In this document: piece after piece, positions 47,680 through 57,971 of the stretch
Layout of the letters: every line of letters begins with the position of its first letter
How positions within the stretch are numbered: the stretch's first letter is position 1
Assembly (NCBI GenBank): GCA_021527695.1
Contig: JAKFAO010000001.1
Coordinates: 744,001-808,000 of the forward strand
Direction of reading: 5' to 3'
DNA length: 64,000 bases
From: Naematelia aurantialba
Taxonomy: Eukaryota; Basidiomycota; Tremellomycetes; Tremellales; Naemateliaceae
Made by a program: the position numbers and the translations under genes
Notes under the pieces: generated by a model
Databases searched by the model: none
What the model was told of the DNA's origin: nothing
The model's input: the letters and a program-made list of their open reading frames with translations, nothing else

Positions 47680-50600
47680 TCACCCCACCACCCGCTCATA
47701 CTATTATCGGCATCAGCACAAGTCCTACAGAAAACTCGCAAGCACCCACAAAGCACAAGTATGCTCTTGCATTTAACACCTCGTCGACACTCGCCAATCT
47801 GATCGAGGTGCTGTGCCACCGTCAGCACCGGCTTGCGTGAGTGGAAACATAGGACAGAGGCAGACAGGAAGCCAGTCCTCTAGACTTACTCGGAGCAAAA
47901 ACACCACACCCTAGAATCCTTCTTCTTCCCGACCTGCGCCGCACCCACTTCAGCCCCGCCGGCACCAGCAGTAGCAGTATCAAGCTTGAGAGCCTCCAGC
48001 CCATCTACAGGGGTACTATCCTCGCTGAACATCTTGTCGGGATCGACGAGGCAGTACGCGACGTAGTGGCCCCCGATCATCGTTCCAAGGTGCACCACGA
48101 TCGCTACCAGTCGTATCAGCACCTGTCTCAGTCTCGGTAGCGCAAAAAGAGCGGGTACCGAAATGGGCGGGATTGCACACTCAGAGAGAGTTTCGATATC
48201 AGGAGGCTTATCAGAGCAAAATCGATGTCGATAACCCAGGATGGAAAAAGTCTCTTGCCAATAGGCACGGTGCTAACAACTCACCGTATAACCTATACAT
48301 GACTGGCTTCATCTCGGGCCCGTGGTCAGGCGACGGCCAGTCCATATACGGTGCACGCGGGCCAGAGGGCGTAGGAACGACCTTGTAGTCGTTCCTGTTC
48401 GGGGCGAGGAAGGGGGCGAGATCAAACGTTTCCGGGAAGGAGATGAAGTCGTCCACTCTACAGGCATGTCAGCTGGTCCGTTTGCGTATGGAGTCGGCAA
48501 GTGGAGGGAGGGGGCGGAAATGACGCATTGTGGGTAGTGGGCAGTGGGGCAGTCGGGGGACAGTGGCATTTGCACTTGGTAGCAGGTATAGGTGGGAGGT
48601 AGGAGGTAGGAGGTAGGGGTGGGAGGTAGGACGTAGTAGCAGTACGTCGCCAGCAAAGCACGGGCCTGGGACGCTCTACTCACTTTTTCAGATCGTAAAA
48701 GCTCGTAAACGTCAAGCCCGTCTTCTGGGTCTGCTTGAACCGCTTGAAATGAAACACCAGAACCTCTGGCGCCTTTGCGATGAGGTAGCGCTTGAACGCG
48801 CGGCGCATGACGAAGTGCGTGCTGTTTCTCCTCGGCGGCATCTTCGGCCGCCCGATGGGCAGCTCCGCCGGGTGCGGCGGGTCCTCGTCCGACGAGTCCG
48901 TGTCGGACAGCCCATCGTGCTCGGCCGCATGATCGAGCAGCCGGCTCGTATCTGAGTGGACCGAGGACCGCTCCGTGATCGAGGCAATCGAAGTAATCGA
49001 CGTGAGTGGGGGCGAATGGTCCGCCAGTGTCGATGTCCCTATCCCTACGACCGAGTGGTCCGCGAACGACACTGCGGATGCGGACCCGGTTGTAGCGGAT
49101 CGCGCCGGGTCGTCGGAGACCTGGCGCCGCAGCGGAGAAGGTTCGCGCGGTTGGCGGACGCGGGAACTCGAGGTTTGCGAGGTCATTGACTCGAATCGGC
49201 CAAGATGTAGACTGTCCTCCTCTCGAGGCGACTGCACGGCCGACCCCGGAGCAGACCCGGCTATCGAGATGGATGGCGGCGGAACTCGACGGCTCGCAAG
49301 TATACCTCGCGAGGCCGAGCTCGTCGTCGTCCCGGTCCCGTCCTCCCCCTCGTCCTCTTCCTTGACAGTAGAGGTGCCATGCGCGCCGGTAGAATACCGC
49401 CCCGCGTTGATCTTCCAGCACTTTTTGCAAGCGAAAGCATTCTCTCCCTCGAGCACTTCGACAGAAGTGAACGCCCTCAAGCTGTCTAGCAAGCCCGTCT
49501 CGGCAGCGATTTCAATGTGCGTGAGATCGCCGTTGTTTGCCCCTCGCAGCCTTGTCAGTGGGTCTACCGGGTCAGAAGCGATAGGACCAGACAAGATCCG
49601 CTGGATATACGCCGCTTGGGCCGGAGTGGGACCGATACCATGCACCTTGCCGCCGTTGGCCGGTGAGTTGGGGAGCGGTGGGACAGGGGGAGGTTTCTCC
49701 GTCTCGGGGGTAGTGCTAGAATGGACTGAAGAGGCGGCACTGCTACCTGGTCGCGACCCTTTGGTGCGGCGGAACGAGAAGCTGGTTTTATTCTTGAGGC
49801 CAAAACCTTTCGCCGAGCTATTGCGGCTCAGGTTGGCGCCCTCGACTGGCCGATCGTCCGGGTCTAAACTGTTCCGCCGAGAAGGATCGCGATGTTCCGA
49901 GTCGGATATCTCACTTTCAGAAAAGACGGCACCGTGGTGGAGCGAGTGCGAGCCGTCCAAGGGTGCTTTGGCTGTCTTGCCCGGCCGAAGGCGGGATGCC
50001 ATGGCCTTCAACCTGTCTCGCTACGAGATATGATCAACACTGTGCCACAGAACCAGAGATTTAAGGGATAGACTGACCTTTCTTGTCCGTGGCTCGTCAC
50101 CTTTCAGACTAAGCGAGATGTCTAGGAACCCCTCATAGGTGTGCGACACCTGCGGGGTTAGCTGGCACATCCGGCATAGTTGTCCAACAGAATCGGCTCA
50201 CACTTTTGCACTTCTCACACACTACGACGCTGGCCAACGAGCCACCAAAGAGAACATCCGTGAAGGGAACCATACGCTCGTTTTCTGGTATTTCTCGGTA
50301 CTCGCCTTGCCGCTCAGCTCCTTCCACGCCGCTACCATCGCCTGCCGGGTGGCCAGGGACCTCGAACCGCCCGCCGACTGGCGAGCTAGGTCCCGATTGT
50401 GCAGGTGACGGCAGCGGTGAGGCCATTGGACTGATCGTATTGAGGTTGGCGCTCGCGCTCGTGGCCTTGGCCTGTCGCCTCGCGTCTGGGGGCGGCTGGG
50501 GCTGCAAATGCTTGATCACGTCTTTCTCTTCCATCTCCATCGAGTCGAGCAAGTGACGCAGCAGCTCATGCGCGTCTTGCTGCGCGTAATCGTCGTACTG

Positions 50601-51199
50601 GTCGTACTTGCGCGCCAACTCTTTGAGCAGACTGCGCAAACTCATACTCCGTCCCGAAGACATCTCGCCCGAACCTATGGTGCCACCCCCGGCGTCCTTC
50701 ATCTTCCACGCCTTGATGAGCGAGGTGGTGAACGCCCGTGTGACGGGTAGAAGCTGGTACAGAGGTGGCTCGGACGCTGCTGGATGTAGAGAAGGAATCA
50801 AGCTCGGCGGTACAGCCGGCGGAGGGAGCGCGCTGAGCGACGAAGAGCGCAGGATCGAGTCGGATGACGAGGTGAGGAGGGAGATGAGCGGGACGGTCGA
50901 GCTCAGCTACAGACGCAAACAATCATCAGCCCATCTTCTAGCTGCGAGTTGGTGGTTTGTGGTATTGGGTGAAAACGTACCGCTTGGAAGGTTGAATTGA
51001 GGAAACATGTATTTTGTTCGTTGACGATCCCAATAGGCTTGAGCGCCGTCGGCAGCCCAACAGGCAGCGGTGACGACCTGGCTGTGGGCGCGGACGACGA
51101 GCTGGCGGACGCATCTGCGCTGTGGGAACTGCCGCAGTCTGGTGTGCTTGAAGGGCCAGCGACGGACGGACGATGTGTAATGGATGGCGAGGTAGCCAT
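47680..51199 (-). CDS. Ubiquitin carboxyl-terminal hydrolase (USP/UBP family, UBP16-like)
   Basis: Cysteine-protease deubiquitinase. Exons 51199-50981, 50906-50202, 50149-50078, 50020-48684, 48457-48285, 48103-47890, 47810-47750 and 47700-47680 give 933 residues. Cys box GIVNEQNTCFLNSTFQA (Cys65), Gln-Asp motif YAQQDAHELLRHLLDSM, His box VHLGTMIGGHYVAYC (His848), and the terminal SIRLASVDEVLNARAYLCFYER. A zinc ribbon is made by VVCEKCKS and FACKKCWK, separated by a Ser-rich insert of about 170 residues; another Ser/Asp-rich insert follows before VLVFHFKRFKQ. The usual GNTC of the Cys box is QNTC here. Splice phases all close. The assignment to UBP16/USP16 rather than another USP is tentative; no ZnF-UBP domain is seen. 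Confidence 0.87.
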
Positions 51200-51602
51200 T
51201 TTCGTCCGGACAGCCCAAAAAGACCGCAGCGACCAGATGCCGTGGTGTGAGTAGCCACAGCTCTACGGCCTCCAGGATGCGTATGCACAACAAAGACTTT
51301 GACAGGAGGTATCTGTGGAACAAGCTTTCAAATCCATGCCGCTTCGTTGGGCCAGGGACTCGAAATGGCAAAGAGGCCAGGGAAAAACATGCCGCAGCGA
51401 CGGGACAAACCTCCGATTCCCAACAAATCGAAACTTCACCTTGCTTTACTTTGTGTTCATGGCTGCATGAAACGATATTACTACGAGGCCGAGCCGCTCG
51501 GGACGGTCTTCTTGCTGCTTATGACTTGTCTCAGAATCTACTACATACATACAAGGCTCCCAAAGTTCTGCGCCGAGTCGGCGAGGAGATGGCTACAAGT
51601 CA
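51200..51602. other. Region between RPEL gene 3' end and deubiquitinase start
   Basis: 403 bp, includes the deubiquitinase promoter (- strand). No clear elements. Confidence 0.4.
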
Positions 51603-52503
51603 TCAAGCTCCCGTTCCGCATCTGACAGTGGCGTCTACGAAGGCGGAGCCTCGTCGGCTGCGCGAATCAGCCTCGTCCTCGTTGACGCCTGGCTCTTGGA
51701 AATGCATGCGATAGAAGGACGTTTCTGGCTAGAGGAAAGACAATTGAACTCACGGGAAAGGATGCCCTTCTTGACGAGCTCCTCGGGTGGCGGGCGCTGT
51801 GCGATATCCTTCTCCAGCTTGTCCTGGCACACAAGTAAGCACGGTTGTACTCTCCTGCATGCAAGGCGATACACTCACCTCGAGCATCGACTTTTGCAGC
51901 TCGGCTCGCTTGCCCGCCAACGCGTCACCTGGAGCACCTAAATCACCCATCAGACTTCGGCCCTTCACTCGCGAGACGGCAAGAATGCGTGTGTGGCCGC
52001 GTTGGGCTCACCCTTGAGGATGCCGTGTTCTTGGAGGTGTGCGGGGTCCGGTCTGGACTGGAACAGTTTCTCAAACTTTGCCTTCTCCACCGGGCTAGAC
52101 GGCTCGAGGGTGCTCGATTTGTCTACACCCTCGGCGGGCGCAGGGATCACCGTAGGTGCAAGGCTGTGGGCGCCAGCATATGCTTGGCCAGCGAGGTTGC
52201 CAGCGGCGGTGTACGCCTGCGCGCCAAAGTGCTTGGCTTGTTCAGTGGCTGTAGCGGCGGCCTGCGAGTTGGCGGCTTGAGACGCGAACGCGGACGCCTG
52301 CGTGGCGGCCTGGCTTGCGAGGTCCGAGGCGGTGTTCAGCGCCGAGGTCGCTGCTGCTTTGGCTTGGTTGAGGAGATCGGCTAAGAAGATGAGCAAGGGG
52401 TGGCTTGCCGTGGCAGGAAAGAAGAGGCGGCATCCAAGGGACATTGGTGGTCATGCACGGTCATTCCGTGGCGATGGTGTCTGACCTGGGGAGACTCACA
52501 CAT
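51603..52503 (-). CDS. Two-RPEL-repeat protein (predicted G-actin binder)
   Basis: Exons 52503-52500 (only ATGT), 52380-52012, 51937-51879, 51823-51754 and 51688-51603 give 195 residues. Splicing of the 4-nt first exon creates MSDLLNQAKAAATSALN. An Ala/Gln-rich amphipathic N-terminal half (ASDLASQAATQASAFASQAA) may bind membranes or lipid droplets, like apolipoprotein/perilipin-type helices (inference). RPEL 1 is FEKLFQSRPDPAHLQEHGIL and RPEL 2 is LEKDIAQRPPPEELVKKGIL, both with the RP..EL core or a close variant (RPDPAHL). RPEL motifs bind monomeric actin in MRTF and Phactr proteins. The C-terminus after RPEL 2 is Asp/Glu/Arg/Ser-rich and its last junction is less certain. It lies two genes from twinfilin and is divergent from the TDA3-like gene (265 bp). 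Confidence 0.82.
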
Positions 52504-52768
52504 TGTGTCTTGGTGGTATAGGTATGCTCTACGTTGCAGTGTATGGATGCGGTGTGTACTTGAATGGGATGTCAAGGTGACAGTCAACGCCACCGCAACA
52601 AGCTCAGAGAGAACACAGGTGACGTAGGGCCCACCCAAGTAGCAAAACAACCGTGGGAAACCCGCTTGCAAGTCAGCCAAGTAGACAGGTGAGACTTGTC
52701 CCCATATCATCGAGCCCATCTCTCACCACGATTCACACTTGCGAGGGAGCTAGAGTCCAGGGGGCAGA
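52504..52768. promoter_or_regulatory. Divergent promoter, RPEL gene / TDA3-like gene
   Basis: 265 bp between start codons. Contains CACAGGTGACGT at about 52614; no perfect palindrome seen. Confidence 0.4.
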
Positions 52769-54342
52769 ATGGCCCACACGCCGCCGAAGAACATCGTGAT
52801 CATCGGCGCGGGGATCGCGGGGTGCTCAACAGCGCACTACCTGTCGCTCTCGCCGCACTTGCCTGCGGGGGCGCGCATCACGCTGGTGGAAGGCACCAAA
52901 GTAGCTGCCGCTGCGTCGGGGTACAGTGGTGGGTTCCTCGCCAAGGACTGGCACGGGACTGCTACGGCCAGCCTCTCGGCGCTGAGCTACGAGCTGCACG
53001 AGAAGCTCGCAAAGCAGCATGGCGGCGCGGACAAGTGGGGCTACCGGACCGTCGATACGCTCGTCCGTCTTTCCTCTGTCTGCTCGCGTCTTGCGGCTTT
53101 GCTTCGTCAGGAGGATAGAGGCTGAGACAGCACCGTAGTCTATCGAATACGACGCGACACGACCGTCAAAGCGCAAGAGCCCGCTTCCGTGGCTTCCGGA
53201 TCCTCTGATCCACTCGTCCCGCAAGCTAGGCGACAAGAGCACCAACGCTCAAGTCCACCCTCGGCTCTTTACGACTTTCTTGTCCGAGCAGTTCCTGTCT
53301 AAACCCAATACCTCACTCGTCATCGGCCGCGCTACCGGCCTGACGCTGGGCGGAGGCGGCGCTGGCGAACGAGTATCAGCCGTCACGGTCCAGCTTCAAG
53401 GCGGAGAGGAGCGCAAGCTGGACGCCGACGCGGTGGTGATTGCTGCTGGGCCTTGGACTGGAAAGTTGGCGCTGCAGTTACTGGGGCAACAAGTCGGCGG
53501 CCGACTCGGCGTGCAGGGCCATCGCGCGCACAGCATTGTGCTCAAGACAAAGCAGCCGCTGAGCGCGCATTGCCTGTTTACGAGCATGAGCTTGGAGGAT
53601 GGCAGCCAGGGAGAGCCAGAAGTGTATACCCGTCCTGATGGTCAGTTGTGCTGCTTCTCCTCTGCCTTCTTCGCCTGACAACGTCTACTGGTTACTGGGC
53701 CTGCAAGTTGGCCTTACTTGACCTCTCCGCTCTTTCTGCCATCTTCATCGTGCTCATCATGTCCGTCAGCAGCATCAGTAGTGTCAGCAATATCAGTGAG
53801 CTGACACCTGCGTCCTTAGGCACAACATACATGTGAGTTGCCATTCCTCTCCTATCCCTATACATTCCTGCCGTACCGTGCGCTGCTGACTGTGCAGCTG
53901 TGGTGCGGGCGACGACGCTCCTCTCCCCGATACAGCCGCCGACGTCCAAGTATCTCGCGACCTCATTGCAAAGCTATACAAGCAGGCTGCCGCCCTCTCC
54001 CCCGTCTTTGCCACCTCTTCATCCACAAGACCTAATGGCGCGGCAGATGCCAATTGTGATGACGATGGAAGTGGCAGCGGCAATGGCAATGGAAGTGGCA
54101 GCGGGAGTGGCAATGGTCAAGGCGGAGTGGCACAAGTGCAAGCCGAGCAAGCGTGTTACCTCCCCATCGCGGACCGCGGGCGGCCGCTCGTCGGTAAAGT
54201 CCGCGGCGTGGAGGGCGTGTACGTCGGCTCCGGCCTGAGTTGCTGGGGGATCACCCAGGGTCCAGGGACGGGGCTGGTCTTGAGTGAGATGATCTTGGAA
54301 GGCAGGGCCAGGTCGGCGGATATCAGCAGGCTCGCGCCGTAG
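52769..54342 (+). CDS. TDA3: FAD-dependent oxidoreductase, TDA3-like (DAO fold)
   Basis: D-amino-acid-oxidase-fold flavoprotein; yeast Tda3 is a putative oxidoreductase linked to endosome-Golgi retrieval. Exons 52769-53062, 53139-53640, 53820-53832 (13 nt) and 53898-54342 give 417 residues. N-terminal FAD fold KNIVIIGAGIAGCSTAHYLS, then VEGTKVAAAASGYSGGFLAK, HGGADKWGYRTVDTL, ADAVVIAAGPWTG, a substrate-domain part YTRPDGTTYICGAGDDAPL made through the 13-nt exon, and the closing GVEGVYVGSGLSCWGITQGP. A Gly/Ser/Asn repeat of about 20 residues (SGSGNGNGSGSGSGNG) encoded by GGCAAT/GGAAGT units is inserted before LPIADRGRPLVGKV. Substrate unknown. Confidence 0.85.
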
Positions 54343-55110
54343 ATTCGACATATCTCACGTAGATCTCAACCTACCTTGCACGTAGTTGTATGATTATCTC
54401 AGACGTAGATGTCCGAACGGATTTCACTCGTAGATGTCTGATCGTGTCTGACACGTAGATATCTGAACGTATCTTACACGTAGACTGATCGGTTCTTACA
54501 CGTAGATGTCTGAACGTAGATATCTGAACGTATCTTACAGGTAGAGATCTGGGATTATCTTGACACGTAGCTCTGGGACTATCGACACGCAGCGCTCTGG
54601 ACATATCTCCATGCAGCAGCCGTCGTAGTCCACACGGCCATCATCCGATCCCTGTCATCTAGATGCATGTTCTGTCTTTCCATACAGCTGCATCGATGCA
54701 TGCGATCCTTGATTTTCCGTTGTCCGTTGTCCGTTATTCGCTCTTTGTGATTTCTAAATGTGTTGTTGTGCTATTTCTGGCTGATTACTAGATGACAACC
54801 GCCACCCGACCTGGGATCTAGCTAGGCCTTCTATCCTTCGCAACCGACTCTTTCCCACTAGATTCTTCCCCGATAGGTCCCCACGCAGAACCCCACAGCT
54901 CGCCCCCTATGGATCCCCACTCCCGGTGGCCCTTCTCTACCGTTCGTTGTCGTGGTTTAACAAGCTCGAGTCCCCTTGCAAACTCGACCCTCCGTGCTCT
55001 TAACGGCGACCTCTATCTAGGCATGTCCTACACGTCGCAACGTCTCTGTTGCCGTCGCCGCCATCACCGCCATCACCGAACGGACTGCCGCCTAAAATCC
55101 CCCACCGCGC
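54343..55110. other. Convergent 3' intergenic region with degenerate tandem repeat
   Basis: Lies between the 3' ends of the TDA3-like (+) and transporter (-) genes. Its left third is the degenerate CACGTAGAT-type repeat described separately. The rest is AT-richer than the genes, with poly-pyrimidine pieces, and no coding sequence. Confidence 0.5.
54350..54600. repeat. Degenerate tandem repeat around ACGTAGAT-(A/G)TCTGAACGT
   Basis: About ten diverged copies of a unit near 20-25 bp sharing ACGTAGATGTCTGAACGT-like words, for example at 54404, 54430, 54456, 54480 and 54500. It starts just after the TDA3-like stop codon, so it lies in the 3' UTR or terminator of that gene. Confidence 0.75.
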
Positions 55111-57971
55111 CTATAGTGCAAATGTAAACCCCCTGTGCCCCTCTGGCCAGAAGGCCGCAATGATCCCGAGCACAGCGACGATCGAACTCAGAATGCAAAT
55201 CACGACCTCGTACCACCTCCATCCAAAGACGCTGGCGCCCGCCCAGATGGGAATAAGCACCGTACTCGCCACTGCGAACCCGCTGCCCAACAGACTCAAC
55301 ACCGACTCGAAAGACGGCATCACGAGCGCCCCAACGATCGCTAGTACCGCCAACGCGACGCGTATAATGGGGCGCAGAATCGCCTTAGTACGTTCCCGCC
55401 GGTGGTGCGCTGTCTCGATCGAGGTCGGTAAATGCGCTGGAAGAGGGTCTAGGTGCGACCGCAAGGCTGAGCTCGAGGATGAGGAGGATAACGATACGGA
55501 CGAAGCAGGCGAGTTGGCACGCGTGACGTATCGCGGCGTAGGCGCTGTGCAGGGCACTAACATCGTGGGATGCAGGTTGAAGTATTTGAAGATGATGTCG
55601 GCGAGCTGGAATAACGACTGCGTCAGCCAAAGACGTAGCGACACAGACAGTCAGCTGGGAAGAGGGAGGACGCACAGGTCTTAGACCGAGGGGAATCTTA
55701 GTGAGCGGATTGACAGCGACCATCAACACGGCTAGCCGGTTGAGAAGTGGCGAGAATCCAGGCGTCTTGGCGAGATCTTTGCTGATCTACCGAGCACGAA
55801 TCAGTATAAATCCCCGGGTTCAAACTCGTCTTGCGGCGATACTCACTTCATCCGAGACGTCTGTGCCGTACATGAGGTATCCAACGACGGCTACGACAAG
55901 GTAAACCGACATGGCAATCCCGTACGCCGCCTCGCAAACCCGGTCGGCCTGTTTGGGGTTCTTCATATCTCGGATCAGATTAGGAATGAGTCCATGTCCG
56001 CCGAACTGCGAAAGAAAGGAAAAACGTAAGTACACCTGCAACCTAGTTCTGTGCGGGAGACAGGGTAAGGAGCTGACGTACGCCGGAGATGAGGAGCCCA
56101 AACACTGTGCCGAGCTTGACGAGACCGTGTGACGGGAGGAGGTCGGTATGAGCGGGGTCTCGCAGCGATCCAGGTGCATGTGGACTGGCGTACGGATATC
56201 AGCCGCCGGGATATTGGGAGTGGGGAGATCAACGGAAGAGATGTGGACTTGAGACAGATGGCTAAGACGTAGGCTTGGGTGGCAGGCTTAGACTCGGAGG
56301 GTGGGAGACGTAATCTTGGCAGTTGGATGCGAAATACTCACGTAGCAATGCCCGAGAAGATGAGGATACCCACCAAGGTCCACGTGCCGGTAATACCAAG
56401 GGCAGAAGAGAAAGAAAGGTATCGCAGAGGGACGAATCCGGTAGGTATGATGCTGTAGTCGTGTCATCCGAGTGGTACAGAATGGCTACTCAAAAAACGT
56501 TCAGGACTTACACGAGGAGACCGATTGCCTTCCACTGGTCGGATGTGTAGATGGGCCAGACGGCCTCGAGCGAGTCTGAGAACAGCACGACCAGGGCCAC
56601 TCTGTTTGGCGTCAGCGCCGCGACACGTTCAGGGCGAGCACGCGATGAGACAGAAGAGACCCGGCGGATGGAAGAAGGAGGAATGAAGGGAGGGAGGCGG
56701 AGAAGGACGGAGGGGGAGGAGGATCTAGAGAGAAGCAAGGAAGGAAGAAGGGAGGAAGGAAGGAAGAAGGGAGGAAGGAAGGAAGAAGGGAGGAAGGAAG
56801 GAAGAATGGAGGAGAGAAGGAAGAAAGAAACGAGGAGGAGGGGGGAGGGAGGAAAGAGGAAAGAAGAAAGAGGAAAGAAGAATGGAGGAAAGAGGAAAGA
56901 GGAAAGAGGAAAGAGGAAAAGGAAAGAGCAAGGGGGAAAGAGGAAAGAAGAATGGAGGAAGGAGGAAGGAGGAAAGAGGAAGAGAGGAAGAAATGATGAG
57001 GAAGAAGAAACTCCGTACCCAGACTCACATCCAAGCGCAGACCTCGATGACGAACAGGGTAGTGACCCACTTCTCCCCGCGCGGCCCCAGACCATAGCCA
57101 ATAACATCTGTGAACGACCGCAGACGGCGGTCCTTCTCAATGATCCGCAAGAGTATCTTGAGCCTGGTCTGCTTCAGCTGTGTCTACATTCCAGAGGTGT
57201 TGGGTTCTGGACTGATGCAGGGTTTTGGACGCGTGCAGAATTCTGGCTATATGTGGAGTTATGGACGGCTGTAGCTGTAGTTGTACGAAGAGGGATGGAG
57301 CTCGTGGACAGAGACAAGCTTGGGTAGGGAGCGATGCTCACGTGAACAAGGTGAGTGCGCCAATGATGACAAGGAAGAGCGGACCGAGGATCCAGCCTGC
57401 ATGGGCAATGGCGATGGGGCAGGCCAGCAGGCCGGTTCCGATAATGTCCCCCAACGTATTCAACAGCTACGCCCATCAGCCTCGATACATCATTTGCACC
57501 CATGCCGTGGCTGGAGCGCAGACTGGGATCGGCAGCGTCACTCTGGACACGGACTGCGCACGGGGGGAATGAGGGGACCATTCATCGAATTTCGAGGGCG
57601 GGGAACCGCGTCGAGGGGGAGGGAGGAAGCAAGAGAGGGGGGGAAAGAGGGAGGGAAGGAGCGAAAGAGGTGGGGGGGGAGGTAGGAGGGAGCGAGGGAG
57701 CGAGGGAAGATTGCTGCGAGGCAATAGGCAAGTCACGCACCGTCTGGGAGAAGGACGATTTTCCAGGAATGTAAATCTCGACTTCACGTCCATTGCTCTT
57801 CCCGCCCTCCTCGTCGCTCCCTTCTCCCTCGCCGTCGCCCTCGCCGACTTCACTAAGCGGCTGCCGGTCTGCAAAGTGCGCCGAATGCTGCTTGGACAGC
57901 AGCGGCGTCGTCTCGCTCAGTGTGGCGGACGAGGTCGTCCCTGACGCCGAGAGCGGCGGCGTCGAGCTCAT
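55111..57971 (-). CDS. Vacuolar amino-acid transporter, AVT1-type (SLC32/36 family)
   Basis: Proton-coupled amino-acid transporter, probably of the vacuolar membrane. Exons 57971-57741, 57466-57342, 57163-57029, 56601-56512, 56452-56342, 56184-56082, 56005-55847, 55786-55676 and 55617-55111 give 523 residues. A cytosolic N-tail (SETTPLLSKQH has a Glu/Leu-Leu sorting-type signal) is followed by about ten to eleven membrane segments: LLNTLGDIIGTGLLACPIAI (AVT signature), GPLFLVIIGALTLFTLKILL, WVTTLFVIEVCAWMIVALVV, WTLVGILIFSG, LGTVFGLLISGFGGHGLIPN, YGIAMSVYLVVAVVGYLMYG, LAVLMVAVNPLTKIPLGLRP, VALAVLAIVGALVMP, LLGSGFAVASTVLIPIWAG and VICILSSIVAVLGIIAAFW. The loop between the last TM groups is Ser/Thr-rich. 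Which amino acids move cannot be told. Two introns are purine-rich on the + strand. Confidence 0.88.
56650..57010 (+). repeat. Long purine-rich tract in transporter intron 3
   Basis: A/G nearly throughout (GGAGGAAGGAAGGAAGAAGG and AGGAAAGAGGAAAGAGG-type units of period 4-7) over about 350 bp, filling intron 57028-56602. The sense RNA of the transporter is pyrimidine-rich. Confidence 0.85.
57600..57715 (+). repeat. Second purine-rich tract, transporter intron 1
   Basis: GGGAGGGAGGAAGC and GGGGGGGAGG-type runs inside intron 57740-57467; G-richer than the other tracts and with G-quadruplex potential. Confidence 0.75.

Noticed and set aside
48684..50020. Intein or mobile insertion inside the deubiquitinase
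   Set aside because: The insert is Ser/Pro-rich low complexity without intein or endonuclease motifs, as is usual in fungal USPs.
56551..57327. 258-residue Lys/Glu/Arg-rich frame on the + strand
   Set aside because: It covers the GA-rich intron and is antisense to transporter exons; composition comes from the purine tract.
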